From NCBI RefSeq assembly GCF_000717055.1, contig NZ_JNXI01000050.1:1-18111 (forward strand): 18,111 bases of DNA, given 5' to 3'. Under the pieces are notes generated by a model. It was not told the DNA's origin, made no database searches, and worked only from the letters and a program-made list of their open reading frames with translations. The translations under genes were made by a program, and so were the position numbers. The stretch is from Streptomyces iakyrus. Lineage in GTDB: Bacteria; Actinomycetota; Actinomycetes; Streptomycetales; Streptomycetaceae. Shown piece by piece: positions 1 through 7,971 of the stretch. Numbering within the stretch: position 1 is the first letter of the stretch; the number at the start of each line of letters is the position of its first letter.

Positions 1-1584
<1,584 letters not shown>

Positions 1585-1592
<8 letters not shown>

Positions 1593-1608
1593 CCATCTGC
1601 CTAATAAG
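1585..1608. promoter_or_regulatory. AT-rich imperfect palindrome, candidate ArsR operator
   Basis: ATTAG (1588-1592) and CTAAT (1601-1605) form inverted arms around an 8-base spacer, and the similarity extends partly outward. The block is unusually AT-rich for this DNA. It spans the stop codon of the regulator gene and lies about 40 bases before the MFS start, where a repressor of the exporter could bind. ArsR dimers bind such palindromes; binding here is inference. Confidence 0.35.
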
Positions 1609-1644
1609 TGGATCAGGTGCCCGAGGACATCTGACAGTGGCGGC

Positions 1645-2901
1645 ATGTCACTGCTCAGGGACCGCAATTTCCAGTTTCTCTTCGTCGGCCAGGCCGTCTC
1701 ACGCTTCGGCGACGGCCTGTACACCGCCGCGACCGCCTGGCTGGCCTGGTCGCTGACGAAGGACCCGACAGCCGTCGCCGTGGTCAGCGTGTCCGCGTTC
1801 GCGCCCGCGTTCCTGGCCACGTTCGTGTCCGCCTCGTACGCCGACCGTTACGACCGCCGCAAGCTGATGATCGCCACCGATCTGGCCCGGGTCGCCGTGG
1901 TGGCGGTGGCCGCGGTGTTGCTGTCCCTGGGTCTGCTGGACCTGCCCCTGCTCGTGGTGACAACGGCGCTGCTGGCCCTGATCGGTGCCCCGTTCGCCCC
2001 GGCCCGCAACGCCATCGTCACGCAGATCGTCCCGGCCGACCGTCTGCAACAGGCCAACGGGCTGCTGCAAGTCGCCTTCCGGGCCGCCTTCTTCGTCGGC
2101 CCGCTCATGCTTGCGCCGCTGCTCGCCTACGGCTCCATGCGGGCGGCGCTGGTGGTCAACGGACTGACCTTCCTCGGTTCGGCGGGCGCCGTGGCAGCCA
2201 TCCGCGTGACCCGCCCCGTCCCGGCCGCCGGCCAGCCGGGCCTGTGGGCCGATCTCGCCGCCGGACTCAAGGCCGTGCGGGCCGCACCCGACGTGCTCGT
2301 GGTCATCGTGACCTTCGTGCTCGCCCTCGCTCTGACCAACGGCTTCCTGACGGTGGGGCTCGTCGCCGTCGTGGGGCAGGGCGGCCGCTACGGACTGTTG
2401 CTGGGCGTCACCGGTGTCGCGGAAGTGGCGGGGGCGCTCCTGCTGGCGGGCCTGCGGATGCGCAGACTCGCCCTGGCGGCGGTGCTGGCCTGGGCCCTGC
2501 TCGGAATCTTCCGTGCGCCGCTCGGGATCGTCACCTCCACTGCCGGGGCCGCAGTGCTCCTGATCGCCACCGGGCTGGCCTCGGCCCTCACGGACATCCC
2601 GCTGATCGCTCTGGTGCAGCAGCGCGTACCGAGCCACCATCTGGCGAAGGCGTTGGGTCTGTGGGAGGCCGGAGTGGCAGGCGCCCTGGCCGTTTCTCCC
2701 TTCGTGGCCTCGGCCACCATCGCACTCACCGGAGTCGAGGACGCCTTCCTCCTCTCGGGCGCCGCCCTCGTCGTTCTGGCGATGACCGCCGCGCTCACCC
2801 TGGCCCGCACAGTCAGGGCACGGCGGCCCGGACAAGTGCGCATCGGCCTGTCCGGTTCCGAGGCCGGACAACAGGCAGTCGCGCCGGAGTCCGCCGGGTG
2901 A
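1645..2901 (+). CDS. MFS transporter, EntS-like (MFS_3) exporter
   Basis: The start chosen is the ATG at 1645 (MSLLRDRNFQFLFVGQAVSRFGDG), which matches the conserved N-terminus of this family. The open frame extends upstream, but that part overlaps the preceding gene and has no family resemblance. The resulting 418-residue protein is mostly hydrophobic, consistent with about 12 membrane spans. The loop between spans 2 and 3 carries the MFS signature as ASYADRYDRRKL at residues 63-74. The next loop, APARNAIVTQIVPADRLQQANGL, is typical of the EntS/MFS_3 branch that exports siderophores and drugs by proton antiport. Its substrate cannot be read from sequence. It sits directly after the DUF5937-ArsR gene, so it is probably that regulator's target. 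No damage is visible. Confidence 0.85.
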   Translation: MSLLRDRNFQFLFVGQAVSRFGDGLYTAATAWLAWSLTKDPTAVAVVSVSAFAPAFLATFVSASYADRYDRRKLMIATDLARVAVVAVAAVLLSLGLLDLPLLVVTTALLALIGAPFAPARNAIVTQIVPADRLQQANGLLQVAFRAAFFVGPLMLAPLLAYGSMRAALVVNGLTFLGSAGAVAAIRVTRPVPAAGQPGLWADLAAGLKAVRAAPDVLVVIVTFVLALALTNGFLTVGLVAVVGQGGRYGLLLGVTGVAEVAGALLLAGLRMRRLALAAVLAWALLGIFRAPLGIVTSTAGAAVLLIATGLASALTDIPLIALVQQRVPSHHLAKALGLWEAGVAGALAVSPFVASATIALTGVEDAFLLSGAALVVLAMTAALTLARTVRARRPGQVRIGLSGSEAGQQAVAPESAG

Positions 2902-3174
2902 CTGCCCCTCTGCTGTCGTCCAGCCAGCTTCGATTCCGGACGGTCTACCGTGAGCGAGGCTTGCCGCACCGGTCGTGAGTCGTCCGCGCTCAACCCGACT
3001 TCCGCGCCGCCGCCTTCCGCCTGACCTCCCGGCACTTCTCGAATCACGGTGCCGGGGACAAGGACCGGGACCGTCTCCGGTCGGCCGGGCGTGCTGGGCG
3101 AGCTGCGCTGCCGTCAGCGCGCTGCGGGTGGGGTGCCGGGCGCGGCGCCGGTCCGGGTCATCGACGCCGCCCTC
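2902..3174. other. Non-coding or unrecognised stretch
   Basis: Open frames on both strands are present but have no recognisable domain or good ribosome binding site. The segment lies between the MFS stop codon and the degraded replication-relaxation-like fragment and looks like eroded intergenic DNA. Confidence 0.4.
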
Positions 3175-3527
3175 CTACCGCGGCTCGCCGCGCTGGAGCC
3201 GAGGCAGGGTGTTCACCCATACCGCGACGGCGATCCCCTCCACGTCGGCGGCGAGCGTCTGAGGGCGGTTGTCGAGCAGCTGCTCCACCTTTCCCGCCGG
3301 ATCGGGTGCCGTCCGTCCTTGCCGTTCGTCTCCGCCAGCCCGAGCTCCGCCGGCTTGTTCATCGCCCTGCGCACGTACGACCGGCCGTCGGCATCCTCCG
3401 CCGTGATTACCTGAGCCATGTGCCGGACCATGGCTATCCGAACGCACCCCAGCATCCGCAGCGCATCGGCACGCACCCTCCTGTCCAGGCCGGGCGCGGC
3501 TCCGGTTCGGGCTGCCGGGCGCTGCAA
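3175..3527 (-). pseudogene. Degraded replication-relaxation family fragment
   Basis: On the minus strand the segment reads RADALRMLGCVRIAMVRHMA, then ITAEDADGRSYVRRAMNKPA and ELGLAETNGKDGRHPI. This resembles the winged-helix domain of replication-relaxation family proteins found on actinobacterial plasmids and integrative elements. After GRHPI the match stops in this frame. The next frame carries VEQLLDNRPQTLAADVEGIA to the stop at 3175, so a frameshift or splice of two fragments is likely. The usual remainder of the protein is missing. The family call is from memory of the motif pattern and is moderate; the coding-like character of the first 60 residues is clearer. Confidence 0.45.
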
Positions 3528-3554
3528 ACGTACGTCATGACAAGGCTCGTCACG

Positions 3555-3594
3555 CAGGTGACGCGGGGGCCGGATGGAAGTCCCCCGTCACCTG
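3555..3594. terminator. Long imperfect hairpin, possible terminator
   Basis: CAGGTGACG at 3555 pairs with CGTCACCTG ending at 3594, and the G and C runs inside extend the stem to about 12-13 pairs with a small bulge and a loop of about 12 bases (CCGGATGGAAGT). It lies about 130 bases beyond the stop of the minus-strand cation transporter gene, so it may end that transcript. No U tract follows on either strand, so a remnant element end or another structured RNA is also possible. Confidence 0.4.
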
Positions 3595-3725
3595 GCAGAG
3601 GTGTGGCGAAACTTGGACCGATCGCCATCGAAGTTGGATCGCCGGCCGGTTCGTGCCAGAACTTCTGGGCGGCAGCGGGTCCGGCGGTGTGCTCGCCGGG
3701 GCCTGCTGCGTCCGGTGGATACGGT

Positions 3726-4451
3726 TCAGCCGCCGCAGCAGTCGCAGCCAGGTCGGCAACCGCATGCGTCGCTCTGCTCGGCAGCACCCGGGAATACCGC
3801 TGCGGCCGGGGTCGCGCAGCAGCCCTTGCCTCGCCAGGCATCGCAGCCTTCCTTGACGGCGATGGCGGCGATGACGAGGGCGGCGATGGGGTCGGCCCAG
3901 GACCAGCCGAGAGTGGCGTTGAGGACCAGGCCCACCAGGAGCACGGCGGACAGGTACGTGCACAGGAGTGTCTGCTTGGAGTCGGCGACCGCGCTGGCGG
4001 AGCCGAGTTCGCGGCCGGCCGTGCGCTGGGCGGCGGACAGGAACGGCATGATCGCCAGCGACAGGGCGGCGATGACGATGCCTGGGAAGGAGCGTTCGGC
4101 CTCGCCGGTGCCGGTCAAAGCGCGGGCGGCGTCGACGGTGACGTAGGCGGCGAGCGCGAAGAACGACACTGCGATGATCCGCAGGGTGCGCTGCTCGCGT
4201 GCCTCACGTACGGCGTGGTCGGAGGCGGAGAACTGCCAGGCGACCGCGGCGGCGGACGAGACCTCGATGATCGAGTCGAGGCCGAAGCCGATCAGCGCGG
4301 TGGAGGAGGCGATCGTCCCGGCGGTGATCGCGACGACCGCCTCGATCACGTTGTACGTGATGGTGGCTGCGACCAGCAGCCGTATCCGCTTGGCGAGGAC
4401 GTCGCGGCGGGCCGGGGAGTGGTCTCTGCCGATGGATATCTCCGCGGTCAT
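3726..4451 (-). CDS. CDF-like cation transporter with Cys-rich C-terminal tail
   Basis: The start chosen is the ATG at 4451-4449, which overlaps the stop of the upstream sensor gene by one base (TGATG); a longer in-frame start would run inside that gene. The 241-residue membrane protein has about six spans. GFGLDSIIE (Asp59) and VADSKQTLLCTYLS (Asp157) hold the acidic residues expected in spans 2 and 5 of cation diffusion facilitators, and WADPIAALVIA forms the last span. CDF proteins export divalent metals by proton exchange. The usual cytosolic domain is missing; instead the tail from residue 203 has eight Cys (203, 211, 212, 230, 232, 236, 238, 239), likely a soft-metal binding tail. Pairing with a CmtR sensor suggests Cd, Pb or Zn export (inference). 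Confidence 0.85.
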   Translation of the reverse strand: MTAEISIGRDHSPARRDVLAKRIRLLVAATITYNVIEAVVAITAGTIASSTALIGFGLDSIIEVSSAAAVAWQFSASDHAVREAREQRTLRIIAVSFFALAAYVTVDAARALTGTGEAERSFPGIVIAALSLAIMPFLSAAQRTAGRELGSASAVADSKQTLLCTYLSAVLLVGLVLNATLGWSWADPIAALVIAAIAVKEGCDAWRGKGCCATPAAAVFPGAAEQSDACGCRPGCDCCGG

Positions 4452-4786
4452 CAGCAGCAGTCCTTCTCGTCCGCGTCGACACACGTCTTGTCGGCTTCAA
4501 CGGCGACCACGGCGGTGCGCAGATCGTCCAGCGCGTGCCCGAGACGTTCGTCGGCGAGCTCGTAGCGAGTGCGCCGGCCCACGGGAACTGCGACGACCAG
4601 TCCGCAATCGCGCAGGCACGCCAGGTGGTTCGACAGCCGGGTCCGGGAGATCGCCAGAGCGTCGGCCAAGTCGGCGGGGTGGGCCGGAGCCTCACGCAGG
4701 GCGAGGAGGATCCGGCAGCGGATCGGGTCGGCGAGGGCGCGGCCGAACCGCGCCAGCACTTCGATGTCAGCAGCGAGAGTCAGCAC
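4451..4786 (-). CDS. cmtR: ArsR/SmtB metal sensor, CmtR type
   Basis: I chose the GTG at 4786-4784 (VLTLAADIEVLARFGRALADP), not the upstream ATG at 4912, because the family begins here and the longer version adds a low-complexity Arg/Ser stretch. With this start the 111-residue protein has Cys57, Cys61 (LACLRDCG) and Cys102 (DKTC), the same numbers as the Cd/Pb-sensing cysteines of Mycobacterium tuberculosis CmtR; Cys24 is also shared. The winged helix spans about residues 12-75, with recognition segment ISRTRLSNHLACL. CmtR represses its own operon and releases DNA on Cd(II) or Pb(II). The cation transporter start overlaps this stop codon, so the two genes are translationally coupled. Confidence 0.85.
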   Translation of the reverse strand: MLTLAADIEVLARFGRALADPIRCRILLALREAPAHPADLADALAISRTRLSNHLACLRDCGLVVAVPVGRRTRYELADERLGHALDDLRTAVVAVEADKTCVDADEKDCC

Positions 4787-4826
4787 CCCGACGAGAGTAC
4801 ATGAAAGGCTGAATTCACAATAGCCT
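4787..4826 (-). promoter_or_regulatory. Candidate CmtR operator and promoter, possibly leaderless
   Basis: Reading the minus strand, AGGCT (4826-4822) and AGCCT (4810-4806) are perfect 5-base inverted arms around an 11-base AT-rich centre that contains TGAATTCA. TACTCT at about 4799-4794 could be a -10 box. It ends 7 bases before the GTG start, so transcription may begin at the start codon and give a leaderless message. A repressor bound to the palindrome would cover the promoter. All assignments are by position and pattern. Confidence 0.4.
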
Positions 4827-5079
4827 GAACTGCTGGAGGCCACCCGCCCGCGAGTTCGCCAGCGGCGAGCCGCGGGTGCCCGAGCTGCTCGTCGAGTCGT
4901 CGAACGGATCATCGTCCCGTCACCGCGCTGCCCGGCCCGGAGGCCGGCGAGCCGTGAGCGGACACCTTCGTCCTGGAGGCTCTCGGACGGCGACGTAAGA
5001 CTTCCGTCATCCGCGTCGCATTACACACCGCCCGCGTGCCCCGTTGAATAGGAGGAGGCACTCAAGGATCGAGGCGGGC
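4827..5079. other. Intergenic region between the metal operon and the DM13 gene
   Basis: No confident gene is seen. A short plus-strand frame ending at 5047 reads DTFVLEALGRRRKTSVIRVA, which has a faint ribbon-helix-helix look but no start or partner, so it is not called. GAGGCGGG at 5071-5078 is the likely ribosome binding site for the ATG at 5080. Confidence 0.35.
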
Positions 5080-5514
5080 ATGGGGCGTGGACGGAACATG
5101 TGGGGCAAACCGTGGGTCATCGGAGTGCTGGTGGTAGCGCTCGCCGGTGTCAGCTTGGGCTTGTACTGGTTTCAGCCGTGGAAGCTGTGGCAGGACGAAA
5201 CCGTGCAGGAGGCCCTGCCCAGTGCCATAGCCCCTTCGGCTCCTCCGGCCGGAGCGCCGTCAGCGTCCCCTTCCCCGGCACCCAGCCCCCGGACGCTGGC
5301 AGACGGCGAACTGATCAGCCACGAGCACGCCACCTCGGGCAGTGTGAAGCTCGTACGGCTCCCCGACGGCTCCCATGTCGTACGGCTGGAGGACCTCGAC
5401 ACCAGCAACGGCCCGGATCTGCGCGTGTGGCTGACCGACGCGCCGGTGAAGGAGGGACGGGCCGGCTGGCGCTTCGACGTGTCTTTCGGCGCCGCCGAAC
5501 TGGGGCGCACCTGA
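5080..5514 (+). CDS. DM13-domain membrane-anchored protein with internal deletion
   Basis: ATG 5080 is chosen because GAGGCGGG lies just before it; a TTG at 5044 and an ATG at 5098 are alternatives. The 144-residue product has a cytoplasmic start, one membrane span (about residues 11-31), a Pro/Ala/Ser linker (about 45-72) and a DM13 domain from residue 74 (DGELISHEHATSGSVKLVRL, then NGPDLRVWLTDAPVKEGRAGW). Family members continue from AGW through a GDQNY-type segment and a conserved Trp-Cys strand before ending in RFDVSFGAAEL. Here AGW at 128-130 is joined directly to RFDVSFGAAEL at 131, so roughly a third of the domain is missing in frame. DM13 domains are proposed to bind haem or act in redox. 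The frame is open, but the domain is probably non-functional. Confidence 0.7.
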   Translation: MGRGRNMWGKPWVIGVLVVALAGVSLGLYWFQPWKLWQDETVQEALPSAIAPSAPPAGAPSASPSPAPSPRTLADGELISHEHATSGSVKLVRLPDGSHVVRLEDLDTSNGPDLRVWLTDAPVKEGRAGWRFDVSFGAAELGRT

Positions 5515-5569
5515 CTTCGTTCGCAGGAGGCGACGGGCTGCCTCGGCGGCCACGCAGGCTGGAGTCGAC

Positions 5570-5677
5570 TTAGGCGGTAAGGGTGGCCAGGAGGGGCTGG
5601 GCGCCGCCGTGGGCCGTGGTGAGCGGGCCGAGGGTGTTGATGACGAGTTCGGCCATGGCCTGCCACTGATGCCCCAG
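5570..5677 (-). other. Unassigned coding-like fragment
   Basis: The minus strand reads LGHQWQAMAELVINTLGPLT and then AHGGAQPLLATLTA before a TAA at 5570. The composition looks coding, with a possible ATG giving about 28 residues, but I do not recognise a family. It follows the remnant C-terminus of the phosphotransferase in another frame, so it may be the tail of a different broken gene. Confidence 0.25.
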
Positions 5678-6291
5678 CTAGCGAGCAGGGCCTGCATCCG
5701 CTGGTCTTCACGTTGCTCGATGTAGTCGGCGTCGTTTCGCCAGGCGTCGCCGTGGCCTCCAGCCTAGAGCCTTGCCCAGAGCTGGGCTCCTTGAGCTGCC
5801 TGGTCACGCAGGATGTCGTGCATGGAACGCGTACGGCGCCCCAGGAGAGGGGCCAACCGACGGCGTTCGGACTCAGCCAGACCGCAGGCGTCGGCGAAGA
5901 CTCGCAGTCGGTCCCCCGCGTCCGGGCTCTGCCAGTCCGGATGCGCGGACAGCGGGATGAACCCGTGAATGGCGTATGCGACATCCCACAGGCGCGAGCG
6001 GGGACCTGCAGCGTCCCAGTAGATGAAGGCCCACCCCGCATCGTCTGCGACCATGAGGTTCCAGGGGGCCAAGTCGTTACGCCCCTGATCGTCGATGCCG
6101 AGCGGACGAGGCGCCGCGCCGAATCCCACCTCGTGCAGGTGGGCAAGCAGGGCATGCACAGCGGGAGTCCATGGTCCGGTCGGACGGCGAACGGTGTCCG
6201 GCGCAGACGACACCATCACTGGCGTTGCCACCGGACAAAGGCTGTTCATCATCGTGCCGCATCGGACCAGTGTGTCGGATCGGCTCGTCAT
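5678..6291 (-). pseudogene. Aminoglycoside-phosphotransferase-like kinase, disrupted
   Basis: From the ATG at 6291 the protein reads through HALLAHLHEVGFGAAPRPLG, typical of the N-lobe of APH-fold kinases. Then IDDQGR is joined directly to NDLAPWNLMVADD. The region that normally separates these parts (end of N-lobe, hinge and early C-lobe) is absent. The catalytic loop D in NDLAPWNL is kept. The following metal-binding strand reads FIYWDAAGP, where the family has FIDWDAAGP, so the Asp is replaced by Tyr. A TAG at 5766-5764 stops the frame. Beyond it the same frame continues as GGHGDAWRNDADYIEQREDQ and ALLA, the family's usual C-terminus, down to about 5678. Three independent lesions make an active enzyme very unlikely. 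Confidence 0.75.
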
Positions 6292-6835
6292 GATCACCCC
6301 ATTAAGGGGGACCGTCAGAGAAGGGACAGAGGTTGAAGAACAAGGTGAGTGTCTGTTCCTGATCCTCTTGGGGGCGTTCCGCGAGCGCGCAAAAATACCG
6401 GATGATCCCGCCAACCACCGGGTCAAGGTCCGCAACCTGGCCGCCGTGTGGCGAACTTACCGTGCGGCCGGGGCCCAGTGCTTGATCATGTCCGGCCCGG
6501 TCGAGGACGAGGCCACGATCAAGGCGTACGCCGAGGCGTTGTCCGCGGCCGGGCTCACGCTGTGCCGACTTCACGCCAGACGGCAGCACTTGACGGAACG
6601 CATCATGTCCCGAGGACGTGGCGGCAGTTGGGACCAACCGGGCGACCCGTTGCGGGGGCAGTCCGTCACACGCCTGCTCCACGTGGCCGACCATGCGGTG
6701 GCATCGGCCGCCAGCCTGGAAGATGCCGGGATCGGTGATCTGCGCATCGACACCGACGGGCATACCGTCGAACAAGTAGCCGATGCGATCACCGCCGATG
6801 CCGTCTTGTCGGAGCTGTGCACAAGCAGAACTTGA
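6290..6835 (+). pseudogene. Kinase-like P-loop ATPase lacking its N-terminal P-loop
   Basis: From about 6398 the frame reads DDPANHRVKVRNLAAVWRTY, then LIMSGPVEDEATIKAYAEAL, CRLHARRQHLTERIMSRGRG and finally AGIGDLRIDTDGHTVEQVAD before the stop at 6833-6835. This matches the central and C-terminal parts of small actinobacterial AAA/gluconate-kinase-like proteins, including the lid Arg residues. Those proteins begin with a Walker A segment (GxxGxGKS/T) followed by an Asp-containing strand. No such segment occurs upstream in any frame. The open stretch before 6398 (LFLILLGAFRERAKI) does not replace it. The ATG at 6290 shares bases with the oppositely oriented phosphotransferase start (CATG, 6289-6292) and may be fortuitous. 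Without Walker A it should not bind ATP normally. Confidence 0.6.
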
Positions 6836-6894
6836 CAGAGAAGTCCTCGGTCGCGCCGGCCACGGCCCGCGTGGCACGCCGCCCGGTGGACCGG

Positions 6895-7395
6895 TCAGGC
6901 GGCGTAGCTGAGCACCGTAGGGCCTGCCGCGTGCACGGGACGGGCGGTGCGAACGGAGGGCGCGGCCTGCGCTCGGTTGCGTGTGAAGACGACGAGGCGC
7001 AGCACCGTGAACCGCGCGACACCGGCGAGTGCGGAGGCGGAGAGGTAGACGACCTGCTCCAGCACCGCACCGGGCGCCGCCACCATCTGCTGCAGGACAA
7101 ACATCGCCACGCAGGTCACCGCGTATGCGGCCACCGCGGACCCGGCCGATTGTGCATGCTGGCGCCAGGTCGCGCGCACGCCCGCGTCGAAGGTGAAGCG
7201 GGCATGCAGCTCGGTGGCGAGGAGCGTGGAGATCACGGTAATCAGGGCGTTGGCCAAAGCCCAGGGGATCCAGGAAGAGAGGGCCGCCACGCCGAAACTG
7301 GAAGTGATCCCCACCCCACCGCCTAAGAGCACGAAGCGGGCGAAGGCGGTGAAGGCGGCGGGTGCCGCCTGCTCCTGGCTCTGTGCTGTTTCCAT
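6895..7395 (-). CDS. GtrA-like polytopic membrane protein
   Basis: The 166-residue protein starts METAQSQEQAAPAAFTAFAR and has four hydrophobic segments, roughly residues 20-42, 45-62, 82-105 and 112-135. FARFVLLGGGVGITSSFGVA and RFTFDAG between spans 2 and 3 are typical of the GtrA family. GtrA proteins are linked to cell-surface polysaccharide synthesis and are thought to help move lipid-linked sugars across the membrane. The C-terminal 30 residues are polar and end in HAAGPTVLSYAA. No glycosyltransferase gene is nearby, so the pathway is unknown. The first cluster of 11-bp repeats lies about 75 bases upstream of its start and could control it. The gene looks intact. Confidence 0.75.
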   Translation of the reverse strand: METAQSQEQAAPAAFTAFARFVLLGGGVGITSSFGVAALSSWIPWALANALITVISTLLATELHARFTFDAGVRATWRQHAQSAGSAVAAYAVTCVAMFVLQQMVAAPGAVLEQVVYLSASALAGVARFTVLRLVVFTRNRAQAAPSVRTARPVHAAGPTVLSYAA

Positions 7396-7470
7396 GATCC
7401 GCCCCTTTGATGGCTCACTCTGCGAGAACGCGCACCCCCTCGGCCTGCGCTATCGAGGAGTCCCCTACCA

Positions 7471-7524
7471 ATGGCGCCACTATGGCACATCAATGGCGCT
7501 GCATCGAGTCCAAATGGCGCCATG
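7471..7524 (+). repeat. 11-bp phased ATGGCRC repeat cluster A
   Basis: Units beginning at 7471 (ATGGCGCCACT), 7482 (ATGGCACATCA), 7493 (ATGGCGCTGCA) and 7514 (ATGGCGCCATG) are spaced 11, 11 and 21 bases apart; the 7504 position holds a degenerate 10-base unit. The spacing puts every unit on the same helix face. The cluster lies 76-129 bases upstream of the gtrA-like start. It matches cluster B at the RHH gene, so it is probably an operator for the same protein. Confidence 0.65.
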
Positions 7525-7916
7525 GAGTGGACGTGGCGGCGATAGCGCAGGCCGGAGACTCGCCGCGGGTTCGGCGCGCTCCGCAGGCGCGGTGAGGCTG
7601 CGGCATGCGTCGGCGCACCCGCACCCATCGACCCCGGCCGACGTCAGGCCCATGGATGCGCTGTCGAGGACTCGCCCAGAGGCCGCCATGTCAGCGACTG
7701 GCGGCCTGGGCCGGCCCAGGCGTCAACCGGGAAACGGGGGGTACCTTCTCGCGGCATCCGCATGCCACCTCATAGACCGCGGTGGCGTCGGATGGTGGCT
7801 CGTGGTGCCACTCCGCGCCCCCAGGAGTGCATGAGCCTGCCGTGGGCCATGCCGACCCAGGGCACCATAGCTACGTTTTCGCAGCTCAGGGTGATTCCCA
7901 TCAGTTCCGCCACACG
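7525..7916. other. Intergenic region between the two repeat clusters
   Basis: I see no convincing gene in this roughly 390-base stretch. It does contain further GTGGC/GCCAC words: a perfect inverted repeat GCCACC...GGTGGC at 7764-7786 with an 11-base spacer, and three TGG steps at 7783, 7793 and 7803 ending in GTGGTGCCAC. These are like the repeat units of the flanking clusters and may be weaker binding sites. Confidence 0.4.
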
Positions 7917-7971
7917 CGAGGTGCCACTCGGCCTTGCATGTGGCGCCACTGCGGTGCCATGATGGCGTCAT
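7917..7971 (-). repeat. 11-bp phased repeat cluster B over the RHH gene start
   Basis: Five consecutive 11-base units are readable on the minus strand: ATGACGCCATC, ATGGCACCGCA, GTGGCGCCACA, TGCAAGGCCGA (degenerate) and GTGGCACCTCG. Their consensus, RTGGCRCC, is that of cluster A, but the direction is reversed, so the clusters face each other. The last unit reaches into the ATG of the RHH gene at 7970, so a bound protein would block its transcription or translation. Confidence 0.65.
7934..7963 (+). promoter_or_regulatory. Candidate promoter of the RHH-DUF4097-ABC operon
   Basis: TTGCAT (7934-7939) and CATGAT (7958-7963) are separated by 18 bases and resemble -35 and -10 boxes of a housekeeping promoter. 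The -10 ends 6 bases before the ATG at 7970, and no Shine-Dalgarno sequence precedes that ATG, so a leaderless message is plausible. The whole promoter lies inside repeat cluster B. Confidence 0.35.

Noticed and set aside
1699..2871. 390-residue minus-strand open frame rich in Gly, Arg, Gln and His
   Set aside because: Antisense to the MFS exporter; the composition is the reverse-complement of membrane-protein codons.
3306..4565. 419-residue plus-strand open frame
   Set aside because: Gly/Asp-rich low-complexity translation opposite the cation transporter and CmtR genes, which have clear motifs on the minus strand.
4980..5047. Small RHH-like ORF before the DM13 gene
   Set aside because: Only a faint RKTSVIRVA resemblance, no start codon with a ribosome binding site, and no supporting context.
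7480..7689. 69-residue minus-strand ORF between the repeat clusters
   Set aside because: No ribosome binding site, no domain, and it reads through repeat cluster A.
7471..7971. CRISPR-like array
   Set aside because: The repeats are 11 bp with no spacers, phased to the DNA helix, and no cas genes are present; they look like protein-binding sites.
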